Assembly: GCF_001428895.1 (NCBI RefSeq)
Contig: NZ_LMJA01000030.1
Location: forward strand, 647,644-711,643
Length of the DNA stretch: 64,000 nucleotides
Direction: 5' to 3'
Origin: Mycobacterium sp. Root265
GTDB taxonomy: Bacteria; Actinomycetota; Actinomycetes; Mycobacteriales; Mycobacteriaceae
Part shown: positions 25,566 to 35,614 of the stretch, one piece after another
Numbering within the stretch: position 1 is the first letter of the stretch
Layout: each line of letters starts with the position of its first letter
Position numbers and translations under genes: made by a program
The notes under the pieces: generated by a model
What the model was told of the DNA's origin: nothing
Databases searched by the model: none
The model's input: the letters and a program-made list of their open reading frames with translations, nothing else

Positions 25566-26516
25566 TCAGGCCAGTCCGGCCGCGGCGAGGCAGTATTTCC
25601 ACACCCGTTGCAGCTCCGCGTCGCTGTAGTGCGTGGTCGGCAGGTAGTGGGTGGGACGGACCGCGCGGTCGTGCCAGAACTCACCCGACGGCGGAGTCGG
25701 TGAACTCGCCGTCAGCCAGACAGCGGTGTCGGCAGCCTGCTCCGCAGTGCGCAGCACCGGGCGGGTCACCGTGCGGAAGGCGGGCAGCGAGGTGGCCACT
25801 CCGGGGGTATCGGCCCAGCCCGGATGCATCGCGGCGACCATGACCGACTGGGCGGCCCACCGGTGGGCCAGCAGCGGTGTCAGCGCGACCTGGATCCGCT
25901 TGCTGCGCGCGTAGGCGACCGCGGGGCGGTACTTGCCGGTCCGGTATTCGATGTCATCGACCGGGAGTTTCTGGGTGTACATACCACCCGAGGACATCAG
26001 GACCACCCGCGGGTCCGGGGATTCCACCAGCGCCGACAGCAGGAGTTCGGTGAGCAACAGCGGCCCCAGCACGTGGGTGGCCAGCGAAAGCTCATGGCCC
26101 TCTTCGGTTCTGGAACGCTGCGGCGGCATGACACCGGCGTTGTGGATCACCGCGTCGAGCCTCGGCACCCGGGACACCAGGTCGGCCGCGAAGGCGCGCA
26201 CCCCCGCCAGATCCGACACATCGCACCGTTCGATCTGCACGTCCGCGCCGGGGGCGGCTTCGAGGATGTCCGTGCGGGCAGATTCGCCGCGGGCCGGGTC
26301 GCGCACCGTCAACAGCACGGTGCCGCCCAGCTCCGCTACTCCGGCGGCGATGGCCTTGCCGATACCGGAATTGGCACCGGTCACCATGACGGTGGACCCG
26401 GCCAGCGCGTCCGGATCCAATGGGGACCAGAACCGTTGCCGCACCGCCAGGCCCAGGCGGGTGTAGCCGGGGGCGATCGTCCGGTCGAGCACCTCGTCGA
26501 GCACCCTGCGCAACAT
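25566..26516 (-). CDS. Short-chain dehydrogenase/reductase (retinol-dehydrogenase-like)
   Basis: A 316-residue extended-length SDR. Motifs are VMVTGANSGIGKAIAAGVAELGG, AVIHNAGVMPP, the serine in LMSSGGMY and YARSKRIQVAL (YxxxK). VRDPARGESART after beta-2 fits NADP binding. The N-terminal ~35 residues (EVLDRTIAPGYTRLGLAVRQRFW) precede the Rossmann fold and the C-terminal extension resembles RDH/WWOX-like SDRs. Upstream GGGAG precedes the ATG at a 9-nt spacing. The gene is separated from upstream pckG by a strong hairpin, so it has its own promoter. Substrate unknown. Confidence 0.87.
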   Translation of the reverse strand: MLRRVLDEVLDRTIAPGYTRLGLAVRQRFWSPLDPDALAGSTVMVTGANSGIGKAIAAGVAELGGTVLLTVRDPARGESARTDILEAAPGADVQIERCDVSDLAGVRAFAADLVSRVPRLDAVIHNAGVMPPQRSRTEEGHELSLATHVLGPLLLTELLLSALVESPDPRVVLMSSGGMYTQKLPVDDIEYRTGKYRPAVAYARSKRIQVALTPLLAHRWAAQSVMVAAMHPGWADTPGVATSLPAFRTVTRPVLRTAEQAADTAVWLTASSPTPPSGEFWHDRAVRPTHYLPTTHYSDAELQRVWKYCLAAAGLA

Positions 26517-26587
26517 GTCCGATAGCTCCCGTCAGCCGTTTACCTGTTATTCGGAGCCGGGGCCCTGCTGGCTGGGTGGCGAGCAGA

Positions 26588-26629
26588 CACGAATGGCCCC
26601 GAAATCAGGTGATTTCGGGGCCATTCGTG
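26588..26629. terminator. Perfect 20-bp stem hairpin after pckG
   Basis: The arms CACGAATGGCCCCGAAATCA and its exact complement are separated by GG. It lies 15 bp past the pckG stop codon in the minus direction. There is no T-tract, as is common for mycobacterial terminators; the stem is strong enough to stop pckG transcripts before the SDR gene. Confidence 0.8.
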
Positions 26630-26643
26630 ACTGCTGGTGGGGC

Positions 26644-28473
26644 TCAGTCGGATTCGGCGAGACGCGTCTTCAGCGCGTCGAACTCGTCCTTGATGCCGGT
26701 CGGCAGCTTCTCACCGACGAACTCGAACCACTCCTCGATCAGCGGCAGCTCGGCACGCCATTCATCGGCGTTCACGGCCAGCGCCTCGTCGACATCGGCC
26801 GGGTCCACATCGAGCCCGGACAGATCGAGATCGGCGGCGGTGGGGACGATGCCGATCGGGGTGCTCTTCCCGTCGGCCTGGTGCTCGATGCGCTCCACGG
26901 CCCACTTCAGCACGCGGCTGTTCTCGCCGAATCCGGGCCACAGGAAGCGGCCGTCGTCGCCACGGCGGAACCAGTTGACGAAGAACACCTTCGGGAGCTT
27001 GGACTCGTCGGCCTGCTTGCCGATGTTGATCCAGTGCTGGAAGTAGTCACCGACGTTGTAGCCCAGGAAGGGCAGCATGGCCATCGGGTCGCGGCGCACG
27101 GTGCCGACCTTGCCCTCGGCGGCGGCGGTCTGCTCGGAGCCCAGGGTGGCGCCGATGAACACACCGTGCTGCCAGTCGCGGGCCTCGGTGATCAGCGGGA
27201 CCGTCGTCTTGCGGCGGCCGCCGAACAGGATCGCCGAGATCGGCACGCCCTGCGGATCGTCCCACTCGGGCGCCAGCGTCGGGCACTGCGAGATCGGGGT
27301 GCAGTAACGCGAATTGGGGTGAGCGGCCTTGGTTTCCGTCTCGCGGAGGACCCAGTCCTGACCCTTCCAGTCGATCAGGTGATCGGGCTCGCCCTCCAGG
27401 CCCTCCCACCACACATCACCGTCGTCGGTCTTGGCGACGTTGGTGAAGACGGTGTTGCCGGCGGCGATCGTCTTCATGGCGTTGGGGTTGGAGTCCCAGT
27501 TGGTGCCGGGAGCGACACCGAAGAAGCCGAACTCGGGGTTCACCGCGTAGAGCTGGCCGTCCTTGCCGAACCGCATCCAGGCGATGTCGTCGCCGACGGT
27601 CTCGGCGCGCCAGCCCGGGATGGTGGGCTGCAGCATCGCGAGGTTGGTCTTACCGCAGGCCGACGGGAATGCCGCGGCCACGAAGTAGGACTTGTTCTCC
27701 GGGGAGATGAGCTTGACGATCAGCATGTGCTCGGCGAGCCAGCCCTCGTCGTGGGCCATCGCCGAGGCGATGCGCAGCGAGTAGCACTTCTTGCCCAGCA
27801 ACGCGTTGCCGCCGTAGCCGGATCCGTAGCTCCAGATCTCACGGCTCTCGGGGAAGTGCGTGATGTATTTGGTGTCGTTGCACGGCCACGGGACGTCCTG
27901 CTGGCCGTCTTCGAGCGGTGCGCCGAGTGAGTGCAGGGCCTTGACGAAGAAGCCGTCCTCACCGATCTTGTCCAGCGCCGCCTGGCCCATCCGGGTCATG
28001 GTGCGCATCGAGACGACCACGTACTCCGAGTCGGTGAGCTCCACGCCCAGCTTCGGGTCCTCGGCCTCCAGCGGGCCCATGCAGAACGGCACCACCCACA
28101 GGGTGCGGCCGCGCATCGCGCCGCGGTACAGCTCGGTCATCAGCGGCCGCATCTCGGCCGGATCCATCCAATTGTTGGTGGGGCCGGCGTCGACCTCACG
28201 CTCGGAGCAGATGTAGGTCCGGGATTCGACGCGCGCCACATCGGACGGGTCGGAGAGCGCCAGGTAGGAATTCGGCTGCTTCTCGTTGTTCAGCTTCTGG
28301 AAGGTGCCGGCCTCGACCAGCTGAGCGGCCAGGCGCTCGTACTCCTCCTGTGAACCGTCTGCCCACACGACGCGGTCGGGCTGTGTCAGCTCCGCGACCT
28401 CGCGGACCCAGGCCAGCAGCCCCTGATGCGTCGTCGGTGCGGTGTCCAGACCGGGAATGGTCGCTGAGGTCAT
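26644..28473 (-). CDS. pckG: Phosphoenolpyruvate carboxykinase (GTP)
   Basis: A 609-residue enzyme that converts oxaloacetate and GTP to phosphoenolpyruvate, the first committed step of gluconeogenesis, used by mycobacteria when growing on fatty acids and cholesterol. The kinase-1a P-loop [13 protein letters not shown] with its characteristic cysteine marks the GTP class (around residue 270); other signatures are [30 protein letters not shown] and [29 protein letters not shown] 28473 is preferred over an upstream start at 28503 because AGGAGA lies 6 nt before it. It is orthologous to Rv0211 by position and matches the lipid-oriented content of the window. Confidence 0.97.
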   Translation of the reverse strand: MTSATIPGLDTAPTTHQGLLAWVREVAELTQPDRVVWADGSQEEYERLAAQLVEAGTFQKLNNEKQPNSYLALSDPSDVARVESRTYICSEREVDAGPTNNWMDPAEMRPLMTELYRGAMRGRTLWVVPFCMGPLEAEDPKLGVELTDSEYVVVSMRTMTRMGQAALDKIGEDGFFVKALHSLGAPLEDGQQDVPWPCNDTKYITHFPESREIWSYGSGYGGNALLGKKCYSLRIASAMAHDEGWLAEHMLIVKLISPENKSYFVAAAFPSACGKTNLAMLQPTIPGWRAETVGDDIAWMRFGKDGQLYAVNPEFGFFGVAPGTNWDSNPNAMKTIAAGNTVFTNVAKTDDGDVWWEGLEGEPDHLIDWKGQDWVLRETETKAAHPNSRYCTPISQCPTLAPEWDDPQGVPISAILFGGRRKTTVPLITEARDWQHGVFIGATLGSEQTAAAEGKVGTVRRDPMAMLPFLGYNVGDYFQHWINIGKQADESKLPKVFFVNWFRRGDDGRFLWPGFGENSRVLKWAVERIEHQADGKSTPIGIVPTAADLDLSGLDVDPADVDEALAVNADEWRAELPLIEEWFEFVGEKLPTGIKDEFDALKTRLAESD

Positions 28474-28646
28474 CAAAGTCTCCTGCGTAGTTTCCGTGAA
28501 CATGCCGATAACCGACTGGTCACGATCGTCCCTAATAAGAGGTTAACGCGGGTGACTTTGGTCTGGGGAATCGGGACAATGTCCGATCACTCACAGGAAC
28601 GATTCAGAAACCTATTCAGAAAATTCGTACTGAGCGGTAACCGAAT

Positions 28647-30095
28647 TCATCTGATTATTAAATCATCGCGGACGGCATTCAGCGCGGCGTGCAGCGCCGG
28701 TAATCGGCGTTCGGCGGCCGAGGCGGCACGCGCCGCGGACACCGCGCGCTCCCGAAGCCGGGCATCGAGGGCATCCAGTTGGCGGGCCGTCTCCGCGGCG
28801 GCCCGCTCGTCGGCGGCCGCCGCCTGGCCGGTGAAGTCGACCTCGGCGGCCAGCACCCGGGTGGCGACCAGCGCCTCGGTGTCCTCCCGCAGCGCCGCGG
28901 CGACACGGCCGACCCATCGGTCCAGCTGCGCCCGGTCGTGCAGCAGACCCCGGATACCGACCACCCACACCGTGAGCAACAACCCGAGCAGGCCACCGGC
29001 CACGGCACCGACCGCGGTCAGACCCGGCGCGAGCCCGCTGAACAGCCGGCTGGCCGCCAGCGCGACACCCAGCCCGAAACCCGCACCCAACACCATCATC
29101 AGTTGCATCTCCAGGCGCCGGGACGGCAGCCCGGCACCACCCACCTTCGGGACGGGCGCGGCGGGCGGCGCCGGCGGTGCGGCCAGACCCAGTTCGGCGG
29201 CGATATCCCGGAACTGTTCGGTGACACCGGAATCGACCTCCGCGACCACCACGGCGGCGCGGCCGGCCACATGGGTCTGGAAATCATCGGCGCGACGCCG
29301 GCCAACCCAGGGCAGTCCACCCCATGTCGCGGCGTCCTCGGACAGTTCGGTGCGCACCGACGCACACCGATTGCGGGCGAAGTAGCCTAGCTGCACACGG
29401 GCCTGCTGGATGCGGCTGCGCAACGCGATGGTGCGCTCCGAGCGCGACAACCGGGCGTCCCGCAGAATGTCTTCGCGCCGGCGGTGCAATGCCGCGGCTT
29501 CGGCGTCGGCGGCCGCTTCCGAAGCTGCACCGATCAGATCACTGAGATGAGTTTCCCACGTCCGCAAGCGATTTCGGCGCACGAGTGTGTCATCGGACAG
29601 CGCCTCCCGCAGCACCGCGACCAGACCGTCGAGGTGCGGCCTGCCGTTGGCTGGCGCGGCGGCCACACCGACCCACGGCATGCCACCCAGTCGCGGTATC
29701 CGCGCGCCGACAGCCCCGGCGTCGGCGCTCAGCACCGCCCGCCAGTCCCGGTGGACGTCGATCTTGGTCAGCGCACCGACCACGAGATCGGTATGTCGGA
29801 CGGCGCCCTCGAGTACCCCGCAGTCCGATTCGGCCAGCGGGGCCACGGCGGAGACCGCGAAAACGACCGCGACGGGCGCGATATCGGGTGCACGTTCCTC
29901 GGCCTCGACGAACTCCCGCTCGGGCATGCGCTCCCGTAGTGCCGCGGCCAGACTGGTCACTCCGGCCAGCCACGGACCGATGACCAGGACGGCCGCACCG
30001 GGTACCGGTCGCGGCGGGGTCAGCCCGGGGGCCAGCGCGGACATCCTGGCGTCCAGGTCGTGGGGGTCTTCGCGGACCAGTTCGGCGGTCACCAC
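28647..30095 (-). CDS. Degenerate GTPase with paired membrane helices (Rv0210-like)
   Basis: A 482-residue protein with a dynamin-like layout: an N-terminal G-domain (1-~175), an alpha-helical region (~180-250), a two-helix membrane segment (LMMVLGAGFGLGVALAA 332-348 and AVGAVAGGLLGLLLTVWVVG 361-380) and a C-terminal helical part rich in Ala/Arg. The P-loop is degenerate: GPWLAGVTS (40-48) lacks the lysine. The G4 motif survives as LTKID (109-113). It overlaps the preceding GTPase-like gene by 7 nt. It corresponds in place and length to Rv0210, a conserved protein without known function. GTP binding is doubtful; a membrane-remodelling or scaffold role beside mmpL3 is conjecture. Confidence 0.7.
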   Translation of the reverse strand: MVTAELVREDPHDLDARMSALAPGLTPPRPVPGAAVLVIGPWLAGVTSLAAALRERMPEREFVEAEERAPDIAPVAVVFAVSAVAPLAESDCGVLEGAVRHTDLVVGALTKIDVHRDWRAVLSADAGAVGARIPRLGGMPWVGVAAAPANGRPHLDGLVAVLREALSDDTLVRRNRLRTWETHLSDLIGAASEAAADAEAAALHRRREDILRDARLSRSERTIALRSRIQQARVQLGYFARNRCASVRTELSEDAATWGGLPWVGRRRADDFQTHVAGRAAVVVAEVDSGVTEQFRDIAAELGLAAPPAPPAAPVPKVGGAGLPSRRLEMQLMMVLGAGFGLGVALAASRLFSGLAPGLTAVGAVAGGLLGLLLTVWVVGIRGLLHDRAQLDRWVGRVAAALREDTEALVATRVLAAEVDFTGQAAAADERAAAETARQLDALDARLRERAVSAARAASAAERRLPALHAALNAVRDDLIIR

Positions 30096-31027
30096 ACCCC
30101 CGAGCGCAACGCTCCCCGCGCGATATCGGCGCCGCAGCGGCGGTGCAGCGCATTGACCGGGCCCCGGCTGTATCGCTGCCAGCGCACCGCCCGGCGCAGC
30201 GGATCATCCGGTCCGGCCTCCGGGCCATCCGCGCCCACCACCTCGGCGGCCGCCGCCATCGCGGCCCGCACGGCGGCATCCCCGGTCAGCATCGCGTCCA
30301 GTTTTGGGTCGCCGGTCCTGATCGCCAGGGCCCGCAGCCGGGTCATCGACGCGCACAGCCTCCGGTACCGCAACGGTGCGCCGGCGGCGCGCACACCGGC
30401 CAGCACCTCGTCGATATTGCTCACCCGGCGCAGCACCGCGGTCAGCGCGTGTCCGTCCGCGCCGGCGCGGACGGCAGCGACCGCGTGCGCGATCCCGGAC
30501 AGGTCGGCCACTGCGAGCAGTCGCGCCCGGGTGGCCGTGTCCACGGAGTGCGGCGCGGCGCAGAACGCGTCGGTGGAGCTGAAGTCGGCCGGTTCGGTGG
30601 CCAGCACCCGCACCGCGGCGACCAGCGCGTCGTCCAGCGTGGCGGTCGACAGGAGTGCGGACACCGGGATGACCGGGACACCGGTGACCCGGCGGACCGC
30701 CGCCGTGCGGTCGGCCGCGGCGGCACCCAGCAGGTCGGCCTTGTTGAGCGCGACGACGAGGTGGCCGTCGGCCGCTTGGGCGGTCCGGCAGTCCTCCGGT
30801 TTGGCCGTCTCCGCGAGGACCAGCACCTCGACGTCGGCCCGGACGTCCACCATCGTCAACCCGGCGTCGCGCAACCCGGCCGTCAGGGTGCGCCGTCCCA
30901 CCCCGGGGCGGCCCGTCGCGCGCACCCGGATCGGGCGGGACAGACCATCGATGATCGGACGTAGCGCGGGCCGCTCGGTGGCTTCGGCGTGGGCGGACAA
31001 TTCTGAGACGAATTCGTCGACAGACAT
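30089..31027 (-). CDS. GTPase-like protein with altered P-loop (Rv0209-like)
   Basis: A 312-residue soluble-looking protein. It has a G-domain with P-loop GRPGVGRRT (residues 39-47, Lys replaced by Arg), EVLVLAET near G3, G4 motif ALNKAD (93-98) and VPVIPVSALLS like G5. The remaining ~150 residues are helical. AAGGAG stands 12 nt before ATG 31027. It overlaps by 7 nt with the membrane-anchored partner downstream, so the two are made together and may form a heteromer as bacterial dynamin-like pairs do. It matches Rv0209 in position, though shorter (361 residues there as I recall). Function unknown. Confidence 0.7.
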   Translation of the reverse strand: MSVDEFVSELSAHAEATERPALRPIIDGLSRPIRVRATGRPGVGRRTLTAGLRDAGLTMVDVRADVEVLVLAETAKPEDCRTAQAADGHLVVALNKADLLGAAAADRTAAVRRVTGVPVIPVSALLSTATLDDALVAAVRVLATEPADFSSTDAFCAAPHSVDTATRARLLAVADLSGIAHAVAAVRAGADGHALTAVLRRVSNIDEVLAGVRAAGAPLRYRRLCASMTRLRALAIRTGDPKLDAMLTGDAAVRAAMAAAAEVVGADGPEAGPDDPLRRAVRWQRYSRGPVNALHRRCGADIARGALRSGVW

Positions 31028-31183
31028 CCCCCGCTCCTTTCACATCCGTTGCACCGCCACCATGGCTCACATCACATGGTGACATCGCCACGACACCCCG
31101 GTGAGCAGTGTTTTCCAGACATATCGGCGCAAAGACAACTGTTGGGTATCAATCTGCACCACGATGCGGGTACACCTGTCTGG

Positions 31184-31966
31184 ATGAGCGACGATGGACC
31201 GATGTATGCCCAGCGCGAGGAAGCCGGGGAGGCAACCTCCCCGGAACAGAGCGCAGCAACCGGGGCGGGAGCTTCCCAGCCCCACCACATGCGCCGCGTC
31301 ACCAGCTTCCGGTCCCGTCGTTCCACCTTGTCCGGCGGGCAGCAGGAAACCTGGGAACGGCTGTGGCCGCAGATCGGCACCGAGGCCCGTGACGCCGACG
31401 CCCGGCCGACGGTGCTGGACGCCGCGCAGTGGTTCGGCCGGCAGGCCCCGCTGATCCTGGAGATCGGCTGCGGCACCGGCACCTCGACGGCGGCCATGGC
31501 GCTGCAAGAGCCCGACCTCGACGTCATCGCCGTGGAGGTCTACAAGAAGGGGCTGGGCCAGCTGCTCGGCGCGATCGACCGCGACGCCATCCCCAATATC
31601 CGGCTGGTCCGCGGTGACGGCGTCGACGTGCTCGAACACTCGTTGACCACGGGATCGCTGACCGGGGTGCGGGTGTTCTTCCCGGACCCGTGGCCCAAGG
31701 CCCGCCATCACAAACGCCGGCTATTGCAGTCCGAAACGATGGCCCTGATCGCCGACCGGCTGCGGCCCGGCGGGATCCTGCACGCGGCCACCGATCACAT
31801 GGGGTACGCCGAGCACATCGCCGAGGTCGGGGATGCCGAACCGCGGCTGCGCCGCGTCAGCATGAACGACGATCTGCCGATATCGGTCGCCAGGCCCGAG
31901 ACGAAGTACGAGCGCAAGGCCCTGGCCGGGCCGGTCGTGACCGAATTGCTGTGGGAGCGCCTGTGA
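31184..31966 (+). CDS. trmB: tRNA (guanine-N7-)-methyltransferase
   Basis: A 260-residue SAM-dependent enzyme that methylates G46 in the variable loop of tRNA. The SAM site is LEIGCGTGTSTAAMA, followed by IAVEVYKKGLGQLL and the TrmB hallmark FFPDPWPKARHHKRRL; the end is ETKYERKALAGPVVTELLWERL. The open frame extends to 31049, but those residues are unrelated, and ATG 31184 gives the usual length; TACACC lies 7 nt before it and there is no Shine-Dalgarno. It is the first gene of a trmB-NYN operon just before mmpL3, as in M. tuberculosis (Rv0208c-Rv0207c-Rv0206c). Confidence 0.95.
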   Translation: MSDDGPMYAQREEAGEATSPEQSAATGAGASQPHHMRRVTSFRSRRSTLSGGQQETWERLWPQIGTEARDADARPTVLDAAQWFGRQAPLILEIGCGTGTSTAAMALQEPDLDVIAVEVYKKGLGQLLGAIDRDAIPNIRLVRGDGVDVLEHSLTTGSLTGVRVFFPDPWPKARHHKRRLLQSETMALIADRLRPGGILHAATDHMGYAEHIAEVGDAEPRLRRVSMNDDLPISVARPETKYERKALAGPVVTELLWERL

Positions 31967-32661
31967 CCATGACGACCGACCCCACCATCCCGGAGACCCC
32001 GCCGACGACACCCGAGGTGCCGCCCACCCAGCGAGTGCTGCTGGTCTGGGACGCACCCAACCTCGATATGGGCCTCGGGTCCATCCTGGGTGGCCGGCCG
32101 ACGGCGGCGCACCGGCCGCGTTTCGACGCGCTGGGCCGCTGGCTGCTGAGCCGCACCGCAGAACTGTCCAGCCGTCGCGACGCCGAGACCGGTGCGGTCG
32201 CCACGCTGGAGCCCGAGGCCACCGTCTTCACCAACATCGCCCCTGGTAGCGCCGATGTCGTCCGGCCCTGGGTGGAGGCGTTGCGTAACGTGGGCTTCGC
32301 TGTCTTCGCCAAACCCAAGATCGACGATGACAGTGACGTGGACAGCGACATGCTGGAGCACATCGCGCTGCGCCGCCACGAGGGGCTGGCCGGTGTCGTG
32401 GTGGCATCCGCGGACGGTCAGGCGTTCCGGATACCGCTGGAAGAGATCGCCCACGAGGGCGTTCCGGTGCAGGTGCTCGGATTTCGCGAACATGCCAGTT
32501 GGGCGTTAGCGTCGGATAGCTTGGAGTTCGTCGACCTGGAGGACATCCCTGGTGTCTTCCGGGAGCCGCTACCGCGAATCGGCCTTGATTCGCTGCCCGA
32601 GCAGGGCGCTTGGCTGCAGCCGTTCCGGCCGTTGTCCGCGTTGCTGACCTCGCGCGTGTGA
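31963..32661 (+). CDS. NYN-domain protein (Rv0207c-like putative ribonuclease)
   Basis: A ~232-residue protein of the PIN-like NYN fold. Acidic active-site elements are visible: VLLVWDAPNLDMGLG (first Asp with Asn), DSDVDSDMLEHIAL and GVVVASADGQAFRIPL. These proteins usually cut RNA with a divalent metal. The start is GTG 31963, overlapping the trmB stop (GTGA) with GGGAG 5 nt before it; ATG 31969 is an alternative. It is translationally coupled to trmB, which suggests a function in tRNA maturation or decay, though the conserved next neighbour mmpL3 leaves other possibilities. Confidence 0.82.
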   Translation: MTMTTDPTIPETPPTTPEVPPTQRVLLVWDAPNLDMGLGSILGGRPTAAHRPRFDALGRWLLSRTAELSSRRDAETGAVATLEPEATVFTNIAPGSADVVRPWVEALRNVGFAVFAKPKIDDDSDVDSDMLEHIALRRHEGLAGVVVASADGQAFRIPLEEIAHEGVPVQVLGFREHASWALASDSLEFVDLEDIPGVFREPLPRIGLDSLPEQGAWLQPFRPLSALLTSRV

Positions 32662-32725
32662 AGAACTGAAGTGACTGTGCGCGCGGAGCGTGATTCAGAT
32701 CGACAAGAACAAATAAGGAGCTGAC

Positions 32726-35614
32726 GTGTTCGCCTGGTGGGGTCGAACGGTGTACCAATTCCGATACATAGTGATCGGGGTCATGGTTGCACTGTGCCTT
32801 GGTGGCGGCGTGTACGGGGCCAGTTTGGGGTCCCACGTCACCCAGAGTGGTTATTACGATGTGACCAGCGAGTCGGTGCAGGCATCTCTGATCGGTGACG
32901 AGGTGTACGGCCGTGACCGCACCAGCCATGTGGTCGCCATCCTGACTCCGCCCGACGGCAAGAAGGTCACCGATCGGGCCTGGCAGCAGAAGGTGGCCGG
33001 CGAGTTGGATCAGGTGGTCGAGGACCACCCCGATCAGATCGTCGGCTGGGTGGGCTGGCTGAAAGCCCCCGACACCAGCAACGCCACGGTCAACCAGATG
33101 AAGACCGAGGATCTGCGCCAGACCTTCGTCAGCATCCCGCTCAAGGGCGACGACGACGATTCGATTCTGAAGAACTACCAGGCGGTCCAGCCCGACCTGG
33201 AACAGATCAACGGCGGCGATATCAAGCTCGCCGGTCTCAACCCGCTGGCCAGCGAGCTCACCGGCACCATCGGCACCGATCAGAAACGCGCCGAGCTCGT
33301 CATCGTCCCGCTGGTGGCGGTGGTGCTGTTCTTCGTCTTCGGCGGCGCCGTCGCGGCGGCACTGCCCGCCATCATCGGTGGACTGACGATCGCCGGCGCG
33401 CTGGGCATCCTGCGGTTCACCGCCGAGTTCAGCGCGGTGCACTTCTTCGCCCAACCGGTCGTGACGATGATGGGCTTCGGTATCGCCATCGACTACGGCC
33501 TGTTCATGGTGAGCCGGTTCCGAGAAGAGCTGGCCGAGGGCTACGACGTCGAGGCCGCCGTCCGGCGCTCCGTCATGACCTCCGGCCGCACCGTCGCGTT
33601 CTCCGCGGTGATCATCGTGGCATCCTCGCTCCCGCTGTTGCTCATCCCACTCGGATTCCTGCAGTCGATCACCTACGCGATCATCGCCTCGGTGCTGCTC
33701 GCGGCGGTCCTGTCGATCACGGTGCTGCCCGCGGTGCTGGGCATCCTCGGGCCGAACGTCGACGCGCTCGGGGTGCGCACCCTGCTTCGGGTGCCGTTCC
33801 TGGCGAACTGGCCGTTCTCCCGCAAGATCATCGACTGGTTCATCGAGAAGACCCAGAAGACCATGACCCGCGAAGAGGTCGAGAAGGGCTTCTGGGGCAA
33901 GCTCGTCAACCAGGTGATGAAGCGGCCCATCGCGTTCGCGGCGCCGATTCTGGTGATCATGACGCTGCTGGTCATCCCGATCGGCCAGCTCGCGCTCGGC
34001 GGCCTCAGCGAGAAGTACCTGCCACCGGACAACTCGGTGCGTATGGCGCAGGAACAGTTCGACCGCGAGTTCTCCGAATTCCGCACCGAACCGCTGACCA
34101 TGGTGATCCGCTCCACCGACGGTGAGCCGGTCACCGATCAGCAGGTCGCGACGCTGCGCGCCGAGGCGCAGACGGTGTCCGGTTTCTCCGGTACCGAGGA
34201 CCCGGCGAAGATGTGGCAGGAGCGGTCTCCGCAGGAGGGCGGCACCAAGGATCCGTCGGTCCGGGTGCTGCAGAACGGCCTGGTCGACGCCAGTTCCGCG
34301 CCCAAGAAGCTGGCCGAGTTGCGTGACCTGCAGCCCCCGCGCGGCACCGAGGTGCTCGTCGGCGGCACCCCCGCGCTGGCCCAGGACAGCATCCACAGTC
34401 TGTTCTCCAACTTGCCGATGCTCGGGCTGATCCTGGTCATCACCACCACCATCCTGATGTTCCTGGCGTTCGGATCGCTGGTGCTGCCGATCAAGGCGGC
34501 GCTGATGTCCGCGCTCACGCTTGGCTCGACGATGGGCATCCTGACCTGGATGTTCGTCGAGGACGGTCACGGCGACCAGTTGTTCAACTACACGCCGCAG
34601 CCGCTGCTGGCGCCGATGATCGGCCTGATCATCGCGGTGATCTGGGGCCTGTCCACCGACTACGAGGTGTTCCTGGTGTCCCGCATGGTGGAGGCCAGGG
34701 CGCGCGGTCTGTCGACCGCCGAGGCCATCCGCATCGGTACCGCCACCACCGGCCGCCTCATCACCGGTGCCGCCCTGGTGCTGGCAGTGGTGGTCGCGGC
34801 CTTCGCGTTCTCCGATCTGGTCGTGATGAAGTACCTGGCCTTCGGCCTGCTGATCGCCCTGCTGCTCGATGCCACCGTCATCCGGATGTTCCTGGTGCCG
34901 GCCATCATGAAACTGCTCGGCGACGACTGCTGGTGGGCGCCCAAGTGGATGAAGCGCGTGCAGGAACGCATCGGCCTCGGTGAGACCGAGCTTCCCGACG
35001 AGCGCAAGCGACCCGTCGTGCGCGAGCCCGAGGGCGAGGTCGCCGATCAGGAAGCTCTGGTCGGCGCCGGTGCGACGGCACACCCGGCCCAGCACGATCC
35101 CGGGCATCCGGCCATCCCGCCGGCGCCGGGACCGCGTGGCGCGTTGCCTCCGGTCCGCCCGTCCGGCCCGTCGGCCGCGGGCACCACCCGCATCCCGACC
35201 GCACCGCCCGGACCCGCACCGGAACCCCCCACGACTCGCTTTGCCGCACAACCGGATTCGGCTGCGACCTCGGCGATCAACGCCGTGAACGCACCCCCGA
35301 CGGAGCGTGCCCCGCGGGTCGACCCGTCACCCGGTCGCGAACGCCGCGAGATCGAGTCCTGGCTGGGCGAGCTGCGCGGCAGCAGCACCCCGACCACCGC
35401 GATCCCGACCGCGACCCCCACGTCGCGTCCGTCGACGGACCCGACTCGCGCCATCCCCGATGCCGGCGGTAGCGAACCGACGACTGCCATTCCCGCCCAA
35501 CAGGATCCGGAGTCGACCGAGAAGATCGACACCCGCGACGCCGGTGAGACGCCGACCCGCCGTGGCGGCGGCGTCAGCGCGGCGGATCTGTTGCGCCGGG
35601 AGGGTCGCCTGTAA
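32726..35614 (+). CDS. mmpL3: Trehalose monomycolate transporter MmpL3
   Basis: A 962-residue RND-family inner-membrane protein that moves trehalose monomycolate across the membrane; it is essential in mycobacteria and a drug target. The proton-relay Asp-Tyr pairs are intact: [19 protein letters not shown] (Asp256-Tyr257) and [17 protein letters not shown] (Asp645-Tyr646), each 5 residues further than in M. tuberculosis. The periplasmic loops and 12 transmembrane helices are complete. The last ~220 residues are a cytoplasmic Pro/Thr/Arg-rich tail. The start is GTG 32726 after AAGGAG. Its 3' end overlaps the convergent permease gene by 41 nt. Confidence 0.97.
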   Translation: MFAWWGRTVYQFRYIVIGVMVALCLGGGVYGASLGSHVTQSGYYDVTSESVQASLIGDEVYGRDRTSHVVAILTPPDGKKVTDRAWQQKVAGELDQVVEDHPDQIVGWVGWLKAPDTSNATVNQMKTEDLRQTFVSIPLKGDDDDSILKNYQAVQPDLEQINGGDIKLAGLNPLASELTGTIGTDQKRAELVIVPLVAVVLFFVFGGAVAAALPAIIGGLTIAGALGILRFTAEFSAVHFFAQPVVTMMGFGIAIDYGLFMVSRFREELAEGYDVEAAVRRSVMTSGRTVAFSAVIIVASSLPLLLIPLGFLQSITYAIIASVLLAAVLSITVLPAVLGILGPNVDALGVRTLLRVPFLANWPFSRKIIDWFIEKTQKTMTREEVEKGFWGKLVNQVMKRPIAFAAPILVIMTLLVIPIGQLALGGLSEKYLPPDNSVRMAQEQFDREFSEFRTEPLTMVIRSTDGEPVTDQQVATLRAEAQTVSGFSGTEDPAKMWQERSPQEGGTKDPSVRVLQNGLVDASSAPKKLAELRDLQPPRGTEVLVGGTPALAQDSIHSLFSNLPMLGLILVITTTILMFLAFGSLVLPIKAALMSALTLGSTMGILTWMFVEDGHGDQLFNYTPQPLLAPMIGLIIAVIWGLSTDYEVFLVSRMVEARARGLSTAEAIRIGTATTGRLITGAALVLAVVVAAFAFSDLVVMKYLAFGLLIALLLDATVIRMFLVPAIMKLLGDDCWWAPKWMKRVQERIGLGETELPDERKRPVVREPEGEVADQEALVGAGATAHPAQHDPGHPAIPPAPGPRGALPPVRPSGPSAAGTTRIPTAPPGPAPEPPTTRFAAQPDSAATSAINAVNAPPTERAPRVDPSPGRERREIESWLGELRGSSTPTTAIPTATPTSRPSTDPTRAIPDAGGSEPTTAIPAQQDPESTEKIDTRDAGETPTRRGGGVSAADLLRREGRL

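Noticed and set aside
32228-35251. 1007-residue minus-strand ORF opposite mmpL3
   Set aside because: A long open frame on the opposite strand is expected from high-GC codon bias; its product is His/Asp/Gln-rich without domains and mmpL3 is certain.
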